A stretch of DNA of 22,122 bases from an uncultured Gemella sp. (GCA_938038035.1 CALHQV010000185.1:1-22122), one strand, 5' to 3'; shown: positions 1 through 8,435, numbered from the stretch's first letter. The notes: generated by a model from the sequence alone, not told the origin. Numbers and translations: made by a program.

Positions 1-82
1 AAGAGAAGCCAAAAGCAGAAGAAACGGTTGTAAGACCTAGCGTTTTATCTTTTGCTGGAGTTCAATTTAAGACTAGCGATGG
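1..82 (+). repeat. Inverted repeat arm shared by the two histidine-triad genes
   Basis: Bases 1-82 match the reverse complement of 7061-7142 with three differences in 82 positions by eye. Identity falls sharply after base 82. The left limit of the repeat is outside the window. Confidence 0.9.
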
Positions 83-2366
83 TTTTGTTTTAAGTGAAAA
101 TACTGTTGGTACACCGACTTCTTTAGGACTAGTGGTTGATCACAATGGGCACCAACACTTTGTGTACTATAAACAACTAGTAAATTCTAAATTCGAAAAA
201 TTAATTCCTAAAAAATATTTAGAACAAGCTAAAAAAGAATATAAAGAATTAGAAGATAAAGTAACTGAAAAAATAAACTACTTATCAAGTAAAAATAACA
301 TCGATAAAAACACAATTAAATATGTATCTACAGCACAAGGAGATGCTCTTTCATATGAAGGTAAAACAACATTATTAGATGACATAAATGTTAACGATGT
401 AACTGAGACAACTACTGAAAAACCAGCAGAAAACAACAAAGAAGAAAATAATACAGAAAAAGAAAAAAAAGATAATTATTCTGAAGAAGTGACTAAAAAA
501 ATCAATCATCTTGCTAAAATACTAGGAATTGATCCTAAGCTTATTAAATTAGTAGAAACTGAAAATGGACAAGCATTAACATACCCACATGGTGATCATA
601 GTCACACTGTATTATTAAATGCAATTCATATTGATGAGACTGATGTAAATATTACTGAAGAAATTCAAAAACAAATTAATTACATCGCTGAAGTCTACGG
701 AGTACCAAAAGAAGCTGTTAAAGTTACAAAAGATTTCTTCGTATTTAATGAACCAGCTCACGCTTACGATCCAACACACATTCACCCATATCTAATTCCT
801 CGTGAGAAATTCCATATTCCAGAGGTTACAGGTGATGATGAAGTGGATTTTGAAAATGAATTACTTGCTTTATCAAAACGTACAGGTATTCCTGCAGATA
901 AAATTAAACGTGATGGGGATAAATTCGTAATTCCTCATGGTGATCATGATCACTTTGTTAAAATTTTGTCTAAAGGAGCTGACATCTATTACAAAAATAG
1001 AATTCCTAATATCACAGGAAACTATGTTGCTGGAGACTTCGATAAGGAATCTGTATTCAAACGTATAGATGAACTTAAAGCTAATAACCTTGCTAAACAC
1101 AACAATGATAAAAAACAAGCAAACCGTGTAAATCGTGCACTAGATCAATTACGTGCAACAATAGAAGAATTACCAACTAACTCTACAAACGGTTACCTTG
1201 AAATGTTAAATAATTTTGATAAAAAATACATTCAAGAAGAAGCTAATGCGGATACTTCTAAAAATGATGAATTAGTTAAAAAATATAATACTCTACTAAA
1301 TAGAATCAAAGATACTGATATTGAAAAATATGGTCTTTCAAAAACTGACTTAACTAACGAATTAAATGAAGCTAGCTCAAATAAAGATGCTAATACACTA
1401 AACAAAGTTAGTCATATGCTAGATGAACTTCAAAAATTCGAAGATCGTGAAAGTATTACAACTGTAAGTTACATTAAATACTTCTTAGAAAATATAGATA
1501 GTGATAAAATTGATAACCAACTACGTGAAGAACTTGCTTCTCTTGTAAAAGATTCATACGAATCTCAAGCTTTCATTACTAGAACACCAATGAGAACACT
1601 TGTAACAAGACTAATTAACGCAAAAAATGCTCTTCACTATGCACTAGAACACAATGAAAGTTCAAAAGTAGAATTTGGTGAAAAATATAAAAAATTAAAT
1701 GAGACTGACAGTGATGGTGCAACACTTCGCTCTTCAGCTGATCAATTCGCTAAAGAAGCTAACGATCCTTCATTCCCAATCGAATTCTCTAATGCCAAAT
1801 ATGACAAAGCAGATTTTGAAAAATATGCAAATAAAACAACCCAAAATTCTGAATCTACTACTCCAGCTACTGAAGTAAAACCAGAAGAAGAAAAAGATAA
1901 TAACACAAATAATGACAGTAATACTGGAAATCAACCTAACAATGAAGTAAGTACACCTAAAGAAGAAAATAATACGACAGATAATAAAAAAGTAGAACTT
2001 ACTCCAGAAGAAACTGCAAAAGTAAACTTACTTGCTGGAATCTTCAAACTTTCTCCAGATTCATTAAATGTTATTGAAACACCATATGGAAAAGCCGTGA
2101 ACTTCACACTTGGTGGAAAAGCAGAAACGATATTAATTAATGATATCGACAGATTACTTGCTGCATTATTAGCAAATGCTAAACCAAAAGAATCTTCAAC
2201 AGAAAATGAAAATAGTACGACTCTTAACTCAGAAAATGAAGTTTCTAACAGCAATAGTAATGCAACTACAGTAGAACCAAAAAACAACACAGATAAAGAA
2301 GAAACTTCTAACAATACAACTAAACCAACAGAAGAAACTTCAAATAATTCAACAGAAGAAAAATAA
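1..2366 (+). CDS. Histidine-triad (Pht-family) surface protein, 5' end outside window
   Basis: The reading frame is open from base 3 to the stop at 2364-2366, giving 787 visible residues. The N-terminus and signal peptide lie before the window. Family role (known): Pht proteins are streptococcal surface proteins that bind zinc through HxxHxH triads and help zinc uptake and adhesion. Triads are visible at about residues 47 (HNGHQH), 196 (HGDHSH) and 312 (HGDHDH) of the visible part. The protein is built of modules of about 45-60 residues, each a helix followed by a strand and a triad. Two modules, near residues 100-125 and 675-705, keep the module shape but have lost the triad. A Glu/Lys/Asn-rich linker follows residue 600, and the protein ends in an acidic Ser/Thr/Asn-rich tail without an LPxTG anchor. 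A GTG at 132 is not the start, because homology to the paralogue at 4120-8241 continues upstream of it. It is 318 bases ahead of serS on the same strand, with no terminator of its own. Confidence 0.88.
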   Translation, partial: EKPKAEETVVRPSVLSFAGVQFKTSDGFVLSENTVGTPTSLGLVVDHNGHQHFVYYKQLVNSKFEKLIPKKYLEQAKKEYKELEDKVTEKINYLSSKNNIDKNTIKYVSTAQGDALSYEGKTTLLDDINVNDVTETTTEKPAENNKEENNTEKEKKDNYSEEVTKKINHLAKILGIDPKLIKLVETENGQALTYPHGDHSHTVLLNAIHIDETDVNITEEIQKQINYIAEVYGVPKEAVKVTKDFFVFNEPAHAYDPTHIHPYLIPREKFHIPEVTGDDEVDFENELLALSKRTGIPADKIKRDGDKFVIPHGDHDHFVKILSKGADIYYKNRIPNITGNYVAGDFDKESVFKRIDELKANNLAKHNNDKKQANRVNRALDQLRATIEELPTNSTNGYLEMLNNFDKKYIQEEANADTSKNDELVKKYNTLLNRIKDTDIEKYGLSKTDLTNELNEASSNKDANTLNKVSHMLDELQKFEDRESITTVSYIKYFLENIDSDKIDNQLREELASLVKDSYESQAFITRTPMRTLVTRLINAKNALHYALEHNESSKVEFGEKYKKLNETDSDGATLRSSADQFAKEANDPSFPIEFSNAKYDKADFEKYANKTTQNSESTTPATEVKPEEEKDNNTNNDSNTGNQPNNEVSTPKEENNTTDNKKVELTPEETAKVNLLAGIFKLSPDSLNVIETPYGKAVNFTLGGKAETILINDIDRLLAALLANAKPKESSTENENSTTLNSENEVSNSNSNATTVEPKNNTDKEETSNNTTKPTEETSNNSTEEK

Positions 2367-2389
2367 CCCAAAAAGACTTGACAAAAAAG

Positions 2390-2630
2390 ATAAAAATAGT
2401 CACTGCCTCACAAAGAAGAGTGGGAGAGGTATACCAGTACCAGATATCTCCAATAAATACTTTGGTTATTCCCAGAGAGAGTACAAATGCTGAAAGTGCT
2501 TATTGTTTATTTTAAAATTCTACTATAAATAATATCAAATTAAATTTCAAGAATCTTTTAGATTGAATTTGGGTGGAACCACGGTATAGAAATTAATCGT
2601 CCCTTGCGTCTTTGACGTAAGGGATTTTTT
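2390..2630 (+). promoter_or_regulatory. Serine T-box riboswitch leader of serS
   Basis: The 317-base gap between the histidine-triad gene and serS holds a T-box leader. The conserved antiterminator core GGGTGGAACCACGG lies at 2571-2584. It is followed by an intrinsic terminator and then serS. The purine-rich AGAGAG element of Stem I is at 2474-2479. The sequence TTCTACTAT at 2518-2526 offers TCT (2519-2521), a serine codon, as specifier, and ACTAT can pair with ATAGT at 2396-2400 to close Stem I. The mechanism is known for the family: uncharged tRNA-Ser pairs with the specifier and the T-box bulge and favours antitermination, so serS is expressed when charged tRNA-Ser runs low. T-box identity is strong. 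The exact specifier register was folded by eye and is tentative. Confidence 0.9.
2600..2630 (+). terminator. T-box regulated intrinsic terminator
   Basis: An 11-base stem, TCCCTTGCGTC with GACGTAAGGGA (one G-U pair), closes a three-base TTT loop. It is followed directly by a run of six T. The left arm lies just after the T-box core, as expected for a terminator that competes with the antiterminator. Confidence 0.92.
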
Positions 2631-2683
2631 ATTTTACTTATAAAATTCAATCAAAATAAATTATTTAGAAGGAGCATACAATT

Positions 2684-3964
2684 ATGTTAGATATTAAATT
2701 ATTTAGAGCAAATCCAGAAATGGTAAAAGAAAAATTAGCAGCAAGAAACTTAGAAACAGATGTAGTTGACTTACTTATCGACTTAGATAAAAAACGTCGT
2801 GAGCTACTTGTTCAAGTAGAAGACTTAAAAGCACTTCGTAATAAAAAAAGTGAAGAGATTGCTATTTTAAAAAGAAAACGCGAAGATGCTTCAGATGTAA
2901 TCGCAGATATGAAACACGTTTCTGATGAAATTACAACTCGTGATATTGAAGTTAAACAAATTGCTGAAGAAATCAATGAAAAAATTATTAGAATCCCTAA
3001 CCTTATCTCTGATGAGACTCCTATCGGTGAAGATGAAGATGAAAACATCGAAGTTCGTCGTATTGGACAAGTTAGAGAGTTTGATTTTGAGCCAAAAGCC
3101 CACTGGGATTTAGTTGAAGAATTAGATATTGCAGATTTCGAACGTGCAGCTAAAATTTCAGGAAGCAGATTCGTATATTATAAAAAAGCTGGAGCTCTTC
3201 TTGAACGTGCATTAATCAACTTTATGATTGATACTCACGTTGTTGAACACGGATATGAAGAATTTATGGTACCTCAATTAGTTAATAGAACTGCCCTATT
3301 TGGTACAGGTCAATTCCCTAAATTCGTTGAAGACGTATATACAGTTGAGTCTGAGGGATTAACTCTTATTCCTACTGCAGAAGTTCCATTAACAAACTAC
3401 TATAATGGAGAAATCTTAACTGAAGATATGTTACCAAAAGGTGTTACAGCATTCAGTATCTGTTTCAGATCTGAAGCAGGAAGTGCTGGTCGTGATACTC
3501 GTGGATTAATCCGTCTTCACCAATTTAATAAAGTAGAAATGGTTCGTTTCGCTAAACCAGAAAATTCATATGAACAATTAGAAATAATGACTGGTCATGC
3601 TGAAAATATTCTTAAAAAATTAAACTTACCATATCGTGTAATTACTTTATGTTCTGGAGACACTGGATTCTCTAGTGCTAAAACTTACGATATCGAAGTT
3701 TGGTTACCAAGTTATAACGCTTATAAAGAAATCAGTTCTTGTTCAAACTGTACAGATTTCCAAGCACGTCGTGCAAACATGCGTTTCAAACGTGAGGATA
3801 CTGGAAAAGTTGAATTCCTTCACACACTAAATGGTTCTGGATTAGCGGTAGGACGTTGTCTAGCAGCTATAATCGAAAACTATCAAAATGAAGATGGTTC
3901 TATCACAGTACCAGAAGTTCTTCGCCCATACATGCGTGGAATCACAAAAATTGAAAGAGACTAG
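2684..3964 (+). CDS. serS: Seryl-tRNA synthetase
   Basis: This cytoplasmic class II aminoacyl-tRNA synthetase charges tRNA-Ser with serine, using ATP. The 426 residues match the usual bacterial length. Residues about 30-105 are a charged heptad-rich region, the antiparallel coiled-coil arm that grips the long variable arm of tRNA-Ser. The catalytic core carries motif 1 (GYEEFMVPQLV), the serine-binding TAEVPLTN loop, motif 2 (CFRSEAGSAGRDTRG) and motif 3 (LNGSGLAVGRCLAAIIEN). The start is fixed by AAGGAG at 2669-2674, nine bases upstream. Expression is controlled by the serine T-box leader just before it. A strong hairpin at 4005-4037 ends the unit. It sits between two inverted histidine-triad genes, an unusual place for a housekeeping synthetase. 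Confidence 0.98.
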   Translation: MLDIKLFRANPEMVKEKLAARNLETDVVDLLIDLDKKRRELLVQVEDLKALRNKKSEEIAILKRKREDASDVIADMKHVSDEITTRDIEVKQIAEEINEKIIRIPNLISDETPIGEDEDENIEVRRIGQVREFDFEPKAHWDLVEELDIADFERAAKISGSRFVYYKKAGALLERALINFMIDTHVVEHGYEEFMVPQLVNRTALFGTGQFPKFVEDVYTVESEGLTLIPTAEVPLTNYYNGEILTEDMLPKGVTAFSICFRSEAGSAGRDTRGLIRLHQFNKVEMVRFAKPENSYEQLEIMTGHAENILKKLNLPYRVITLCSGDTGFSSAKTYDIEVWLPSYNAYKEISSCSNCTDFQARRANMRFKREDTGKVEFLHTLNGSGLAVGRCLAAIIENYQNEDGSITVPEVLRPYMRGITKIERD

Positions 3965-4004
3965 TTTTGTGCCCTATTAAATATAGTTTTTCTTTTCATG
4001 ATAA

Positions 4005-4040
4005 ATGCCAAGAGAGTATAATAAACTCTCTTGGCATTTC
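4005..4040 (+). terminator. Intrinsic terminator of serS
   Basis: A perfect 13-base stem, ATGCCAAGAGAGT with ACTCTCTTGGCAT, encloses a 7-base loop. It is followed by the T-rich TTCTTAATTTT on the + strand, 40 bases after the serS stop. Confidence 0.85.
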
Positions 4041-4058
4041 TTAATTTTATTAACGTTT

Positions 4059-4104
4059 AAAAAGTAGTGAATTAAGGTTCCCTCCCCTCGATTCACTACT
4101 TTTT
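4059..4104 (-). terminator. Terminator of the large Pht/LRR gene, probably bidirectional
   Basis: A perfect 14-base stem, AAAAAGTAGTGAAT with ATTCACTACTTTTT, encloses an 18-base loop. It starts 15 bases past the stop of the minus-strand gene. Read on the minus strand the right arm ends in TTTTT, and the same holds on the plus strand, so it can stop transcription both ways between convergent serS and the surface protein gene. Confidence 0.88.
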
Positions 4105-4119
4105 ATGTTGCAATATAGA

Positions 4120-7100
4120 TTATATATCTATTTGAGTTTTTTCAAATTTATCTAACGCTTGTAAATAACCATCCGTTGCTGTAACATGCCAAGCTAAACT
4201 AACTTCCCTAAAGTTATTCAACCAATTTAGTACTTTTCTTAATTTCGCTGGATTATTAGCAAATACAGTCTGGGCTTTATTTTCTAATTCTGTTATTCTG
4301 CTATTGACTGCAGCTTCATCAATATTCCCACTTACTTTAGGAATATCTATATAAGGTATTTTGTTTTGATTATATAATCTCCATCCAGGACTCTTAATTG
4401 GATAATAATGGTTATGATCCCCATGATTTACTATCATTTGTCCATCTTGCACCTGAATATGTTCAACTGTTGTATTCATACTACTTGCCAATGCTGTTAT
4501 TTCTTTTTCAAAATCTCCTTCTAAATCTGAGCTCATCGCTGGAACAGTTATATCACTAAGTGCAATACGTTTAACTACTCCATTATAGTTAAATACTAAC
4601 GTGTTACTCTCAACTGAAATATCACTGACATTTATTCCATAGAATAGAGCAATATAATTTTTCTTGCTATCTAATGTTGCTTTATCTTCAGTTGTTGTTA
4701 CTTCACCTTTCTTAGCTAAAAATTCTTTTGCTTCTTCTAATTGTTTAGCTGATAAATCAGATTTTTTAACAAAGTGATTATGGTCACCATGTTTTACAAT
4801 ATAGCCGTCTCCCTCTTCACTAACTATATTATTCACATCAAATACAAATTCATGTTCTTCTATCTCATTATGGTTTGTTACTTCTGAAGTATGCTCAGCT
4901 TCTGAATTAGAGTGTTCAGTATCTGAATTTTCTTTATTAGCAACTTCATTAGTTGGCTCAACTAAATTATCTTTAACTTGTTTTCTTATTTCATTTAATT
5001 GTTTTTCTAATTCAATTTGTTTATTTCTACTTTGGTCTACACTATATGACATGTCTAAATAAACAACACGTGCTTTTTGTTTTAATTCATCAGCAACTTC
5101 TGAAGCTAATTTTTTCTCTTCTTTAAGTTTCAATATCTCTTCTTGTAATTTTTCTGCTTGTTCTGTAATATAGTCTGCAGATAAAGTATAATTTTCTTTT
5201 ATATCCCCACCTTCAACTTTTTCAAAATTACTCATTATTCCTTTTGGAATATTTCCATCACTTGGAATTTCTAACTCTTCTTTTGGAATAGTATTGTGAC
5301 TTATATCTAAGTATTCTAAAGTTTTATTTTTTTCTTTTAATGCTAATGTAGATACATAGTTATTTGACATTGTTAAGTATTTTAGTGCTGTAAGATTATT
5401 TATATTTTCCATTGTTCTAATAACATTGTTATTAACCGTTAAGTTAATCAATTTATTTTGTTTATTAGATGGAAACTCACTAATTTTATTTCCGCTAGCA
5501 TCTAGATTCTCAAGCGCAGATAGTTTATGAACATTGTTAATATCCTCTAGTTTATTGTTTTTAATTTCTAGACTTGTAATTGTACTATTCTCAAAATCTA
5601 AACTGTCAATCTTATTATTGTTAACTTCTACACTTTCTAGAACTTTAGCATTTTTCAAATGAGATAATGTTGTTATTTTATTATCATTTGCCACTATTTT
5701 TTTTAACTTAGGTAAGTTAGAAACAACACTCAAGTCCCTTATATTAGTATTATTTACCGTTAACTGTTCTAAATTATCATTTTTTAAAGTCGCTAGTTCT
5801 AACCCACTATTATTAGATAAGAATAAACGTTCTAATTCATTTTTATTACTTAATGCATCTAATTTTGTAATATTATTATTTTCAAAACTAACTGCTCTTA
5901 AATGATTCAAATCTTTCAGAGCTGAGATATCTTTAATTTTATTATTGTCTAAATTCAATGACTCTAAGTTAGTAAGATATTTTAGTACATCAATATTTTC
6001 AATATTATTTCCTGCTGCAGAGACTAATTTTAAATTCGGATAATCTTTTAAAAATGAAATATCCTGTATATCATTTTCAGAGAAATCAATCCCTTCTAGT
6101 GTTGGTATATTTTTTATAAATGAATAATCCTTAATACCTGTTCTTGATGCATATAATTGTTTCAATTTTTTGAATTTATAAACAGGTGTAATATCATCGA
6201 TAGAAGTATATCCAATACCTAGAACTTCAATATTTGGCATAAGATCCAATCCATTTCTTTTAAGTGGATCTTTGTTTTGACCTATGTTTAGATACTTAAC
6301 AGTTTTCAACCACTCTTTCATTTTTTCTACATTTGATTCATGTGCAGGAAAATCAGTGTCTGCAGAAGCATGTTGAATATCATGAATAATATCATCATCA
6401 AACCCTAATTTTTTCAGCGTCTCAGCTCCTGAATTATTATGTGGATCCGCTAGAGGTTTAGATGTGTCTATATCTTTAACTAATATAGTATGGCTATGAT
6501 CTCCATGTGGATACACTAACGCTTTCCCTTCTGCTGTTTCAATTAATTTTATAGAACTTTTATCTATATTTAATTGTTTAGCTATATAATCAATTTTCGC
6601 TCCGATTTCTTTTTCTTCTGAAGAAGTTTCATTTTTCCCTTCTGCTGAATTATTCGGTGTCTCTGTGTTAGTAGTTGTAGAATTATTACTTGTAGAATTA
6701 TTTTCTTCGTTTATTTTATTATTGTGATTACTTATCTCAGCACTTTCATTAACATTTATATCTTTTAACAACTCCGTTTTTCCATTGTAGGAAATTGCAT
6801 CTCCGTTTGGAGTAATAGTATAAGTAAATTTATCCTTTCCTATATTATTTTTTTGAGAAAGATAATTAATTTTATCATTAACTTCTTTCTCTAGCTCATA
6901 ATATTCTTCTTTAGCTTTATTTAGATACTGATGAGGAATAAGTTTTTCAAATCTAGAATTTACTAGTTGCTTATAGAATATAAAATGTTGATGCCCACTA
7001 TGAGCTACAAGAAATCCTGTTGAAGTTGGTGTTCTCACACTATCTTCAGATAGTTTAAATCCATCGCTAGTTTCAAATTGAACTCCGGCAAAAGATAAAA

Positions 7101-8241
7101 CGCTAGGTCTTACAACCGTTTCTTCTGCTTTTGGCTTCTCTTCATTTTTTACTTCAGGTAAAGTAGGAGTAGGAATAACCGGAGCTGGTTTAACAGTTTC
7201 AACAGGTTTCTCTACTTTATTCTTAGGAATATAGTGGAAATGATCTCCATGGCGTACTGTATATCCATTTTCATCTTCACTTACTATATCTTTTGGATCA
7301 AATTTATAATCATCTCCATGATCTGATGAATGTTCATGATGGTCATGGTGATTATCATTTACTATATTAGTTCTTGGAGTGTTCACTACTGTTGTATTCG
7401 TGTTATTATTAGTAGTTCCTTGGTCATTTAATAGATATTCCCATTGTGTTCCTCTTAATTGTGAATATGGAATTATATGTTGATGACTACCATGTTGAAC
7501 TATAAAGCCAAAACTATTTCTTCCTATAATATCACTTTCACCTTTAAAAATATAACCATCACTCGTTGGAGTTGTTACTCCTGCAGTTGATGATGCTAGA
7601 GAAGAATTAACTCCAGCTTCTTTTGCTTGTGATAATTGTGAACTTGATAATTCACTTTTCTTAATATAGTGGAAGTGATCGCCATGGCGAACTACGTAAC
7701 CATCTTGAGTTTCACTTACGATATCTTTTGGATTAAATGTGTAGTTATCTCCGCTTCCTTTAGATTCACTAGATTCTCCATGGTGATGATGGTGATGTGC
7801 ACTAGCTGAAATTTCTTTTCCAGTACTTTCGTCAACAACATTATTTTGAGTAATACCTTCTTTAGGATAGTAGTAATATTTACCATTAACTTTTATTACA
7901 TATCCCTCTGCAAGTTCATACTGAATATCTTCATTTTTTAGTTTATAGTCTTTATTTTTATAAACTAAAGAATCAAGAATTTTGGCGTTATAAGGTACTA
8001 ATCCTTTTTCATAGTGACTATGATCACCATGAAGTGTAACATAACCATCTTCAGTAATTTCACTAACAACTACTGAGCTAACTTTGTCCGAGTAATTAAT
8101 TTTTTTTGCTTGTGCTGTATTCTGCACTAGTGGTGTAGTTTCATATGTTTGGTGTTTTCCATATTCATATCCTGCAAATGCAGATAATCCGATTACTAAT
8201 GAACCACATGCACCAGTAATAATCATTTTTTTCTTGTTCAT
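4120..8241 (-). CDS. Large histidine-triad surface protein with internalin-like LRR domain
   Basis: The product has 1373 residues. The start is the ATG at 8241, because AAGGAG (8251-8256) lies nine bases upstream; the longer ATG at 8262 would put that RBS inside the gene. The N-terminus MNKKKMIITGAC begins a signal peptide, and YEYGKHQ resembles the region just after the pneumococcal Pht signal. HxxHxH triads occur near residues 71, 186, 250, 331, 414, 579, 1151 and 1273, and residues 149-154 are six histidines. A 29-residue motif block carrying a HGDHFH triad is repeated at about 160-190 and 305-335. Residues about 650-985 form roughly 15 leucine-rich repeats of internalin type. A coiled coil follows at about 1020-1090, then two more triads and a C-terminal module resembling that of the partial paralogue at 1-2366. 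Histidine-triad plus LRR architecture is known from Slr of Streptococcus pyogenes. A role in metal binding and host contact at the cell surface is inferred. There is no LPxTG. Confidence 0.93.
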   Translation of the reverse strand: MNKKKMIITGACGSLVIGLSAFAGYEYGKHQTYETTPLVQNTAQAKKINYSDKVSSVVVSEITEDGYVTLHGDHSHYEKGLVPYNAKILDSLVYKNKDYKLKNEDIQYELAEGYVIKVNGKYYYYPKEGITQNNVVDESTGKEISASAHHHHHHGESSESKGSGDNYTFNPKDIVSETQDGYVVRHGDHFHYIKKSELSSSQLSQAKEAGVNSSLASSTAGVTTPTSDGYIFKGESDIIGRNSFGFIVQHGSHQHIIPYSQLRGTQWEYLLNDQGTTNNNTNTTVVNTPRTNIVNDNHHDHHEHSSDHGDDYKFDPKDIVSEDENGYTVRHGDHFHYIPKNKVEKPVETVKPAPVIPTPTLPEVKNEEKPKAEETVVRPSVLSFAGVQFETSDGFKLSEDSVRTPTSTGFLVAHSGHQHFIFYKQLVNSRFEKLIPHQYLNKAKEEYYELEKEVNDKINYLSQKNNIGKDKFTYTITPNGDAISYNGKTELLKDINVNESAEISNHNNKINEENNSTSNNSTTTNTETPNNSAEGKNETSSEEKEIGAKIDYIAKQLNIDKSSIKLIETAEGKALVYPHGDHSHTILVKDIDTSKPLADPHNNSGAETLKKLGFDDDIIHDIQHASADTDFPAHESNVEKMKEWLKTVKYLNIGQNKDPLKRNGLDLMPNIEVLGIGYTSIDDITPVYKFKKLKQLYASRTGIKDYSFIKNIPTLEGIDFSENDIQDISFLKDYPNLKLVSAAGNNIENIDVLKYLTNLESLNLDNNKIKDISALKDLNHLRAVSFENNNITKLDALSNKNELERLFLSNNSGLELATLKNDNLEQLTVNNTNIRDLSVVSNLPKLKKIVANDNKITTLSHLKNAKVLESVEVNNNKIDSLDFENSTITSLEIKNNKLEDINNVHKLSALENLDASGNKISEFPSNKQNKLINLTVNNNVIRTMENINNLTALKYLTMSNNYVSTLALKEKNKTLEYLDISHNTIPKEELEIPSDGNIPKGIMSNFEKVEGGDIKENYTLSADYITEQAEKLQEEILKLKEEKKLASEVADELKQKARVVYLDMSYSVDQSRNKQIELEKQLNEIRKQVKDNLVEPTNEVANKENSDTEHSNSEAEHTSEVTNHNEIEEHEFVFDVNNIVSEEGDGYIVKHGDHNHFVKKSDLSAKQLEEAKEFLAKKGEVTTTEDKATLDSKKNYIALFYGINVSDISVESNTLVFNYNGVVKRIALSDITVPAMSSDLEGDFEKEITALASSMNTTVEHIQVQDGQMIVNHGDHNHYYPIKSPGWRLYNQNKIPYIDIPKVSGNIDEAAVNSRITELENKAQTVFANNPAKLRKVLNWLNNFREVSLAWHVTATDGYLQALDKFEKTQIDI
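7061..7142 (-). repeat. Second arm of the inverted repeat in the large Pht/LRR gene
   Basis: This is the minus-strand copy of bases 1-82 and codes for the same EEKPKAEETVVRPSVLSFAG peptide, at about residues 367-386 of the large protein. The two arms face each other across serS, about 7 kb apart. Confidence 0.9.
7228..7748 (-). repeat. Internal direct repeat of the histidine-triad module
   Basis: The stretch near 7228-7313 and the stretch near 7663-7748 are similar copies within the large surface protein gene. Both code for PKDIVSE, then a GY.VRHGDHFHYI block. They share runs such as AATATAGTGGAA and ATGGCG. The copies are about 435 bases apart and are separated by a different triad (HGSHQH). 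Confidence 0.8.
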
Positions 8242-8285
8242 ACTATTTTTCTCCTTAATCATTCAATTCAAAACAATTCCGATTT

Positions 8286-8314
8286 ATTATATCACGATTA
8301 CTTAGAGTTGTAAA
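8286..8314 (-). promoter_or_regulatory. Promoter of the large Pht/LRR gene
   Basis: On the minus strand, TTTACA (8309-8314) and TATAAT (8286-8291) are separated by exactly 17 bases. They lie 45 bases upstream of the chosen start. I see no clear AdcR-type palindrome (TTAAC...GTTAA) here, although pht genes of streptococci are usually zinc-regulated. Confidence 0.8.
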
Positions 8315-8435
8315 TAGTTATGTTTACGATTTATTAAAAAATATTATTTATTGAATTTGTATACCTGATTATTTTAAAAATGTAATAATTTTATGATATG
8401 TAGAAAGCGAAATTATATTTTTTGATAAAAAGCTA

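Noticed and set aside
132..134. GTG at 132 as start of the first histidine-triad gene
   Set aside because: The frame is open to the left edge and the upstream peptide matches the paralogue closely, so the gene is truncated by the window rather than starting here.
1931..2371. Open frame of 146 codons on the minus strand
   Set aside because: It lies opposite the low-complexity Glu/Asn/Thr tail of the histidine-triad gene, its Ser/Val/Leu-rich product mirrors that coding bias, and it has no RBS.
2378..2383. TTGACA as the -35 box of a serS promoter
   Set aside because: No TATAAT-like hexamer is present 15-19 bases downstream; it is kept only as an open question in the findings.
2812..3113. Short overlapping frames inside serS on both strands
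   Set aside because: They lie within the well-conserved serS coding region and have no RBS or recognisable product.
7228..7748. CRISPR-like repeat array
   Set aside because: Only two in-frame copies exist, they code for the histidine-triad module, and there is no regular spacing.
7741..7800. Six-histidine run as an engineered tag or vector contamination
   Set aside because: Codons are mixed, the flanking sequence continues a natural Pht-type protein, and other histidine clusters occur in the same gene.
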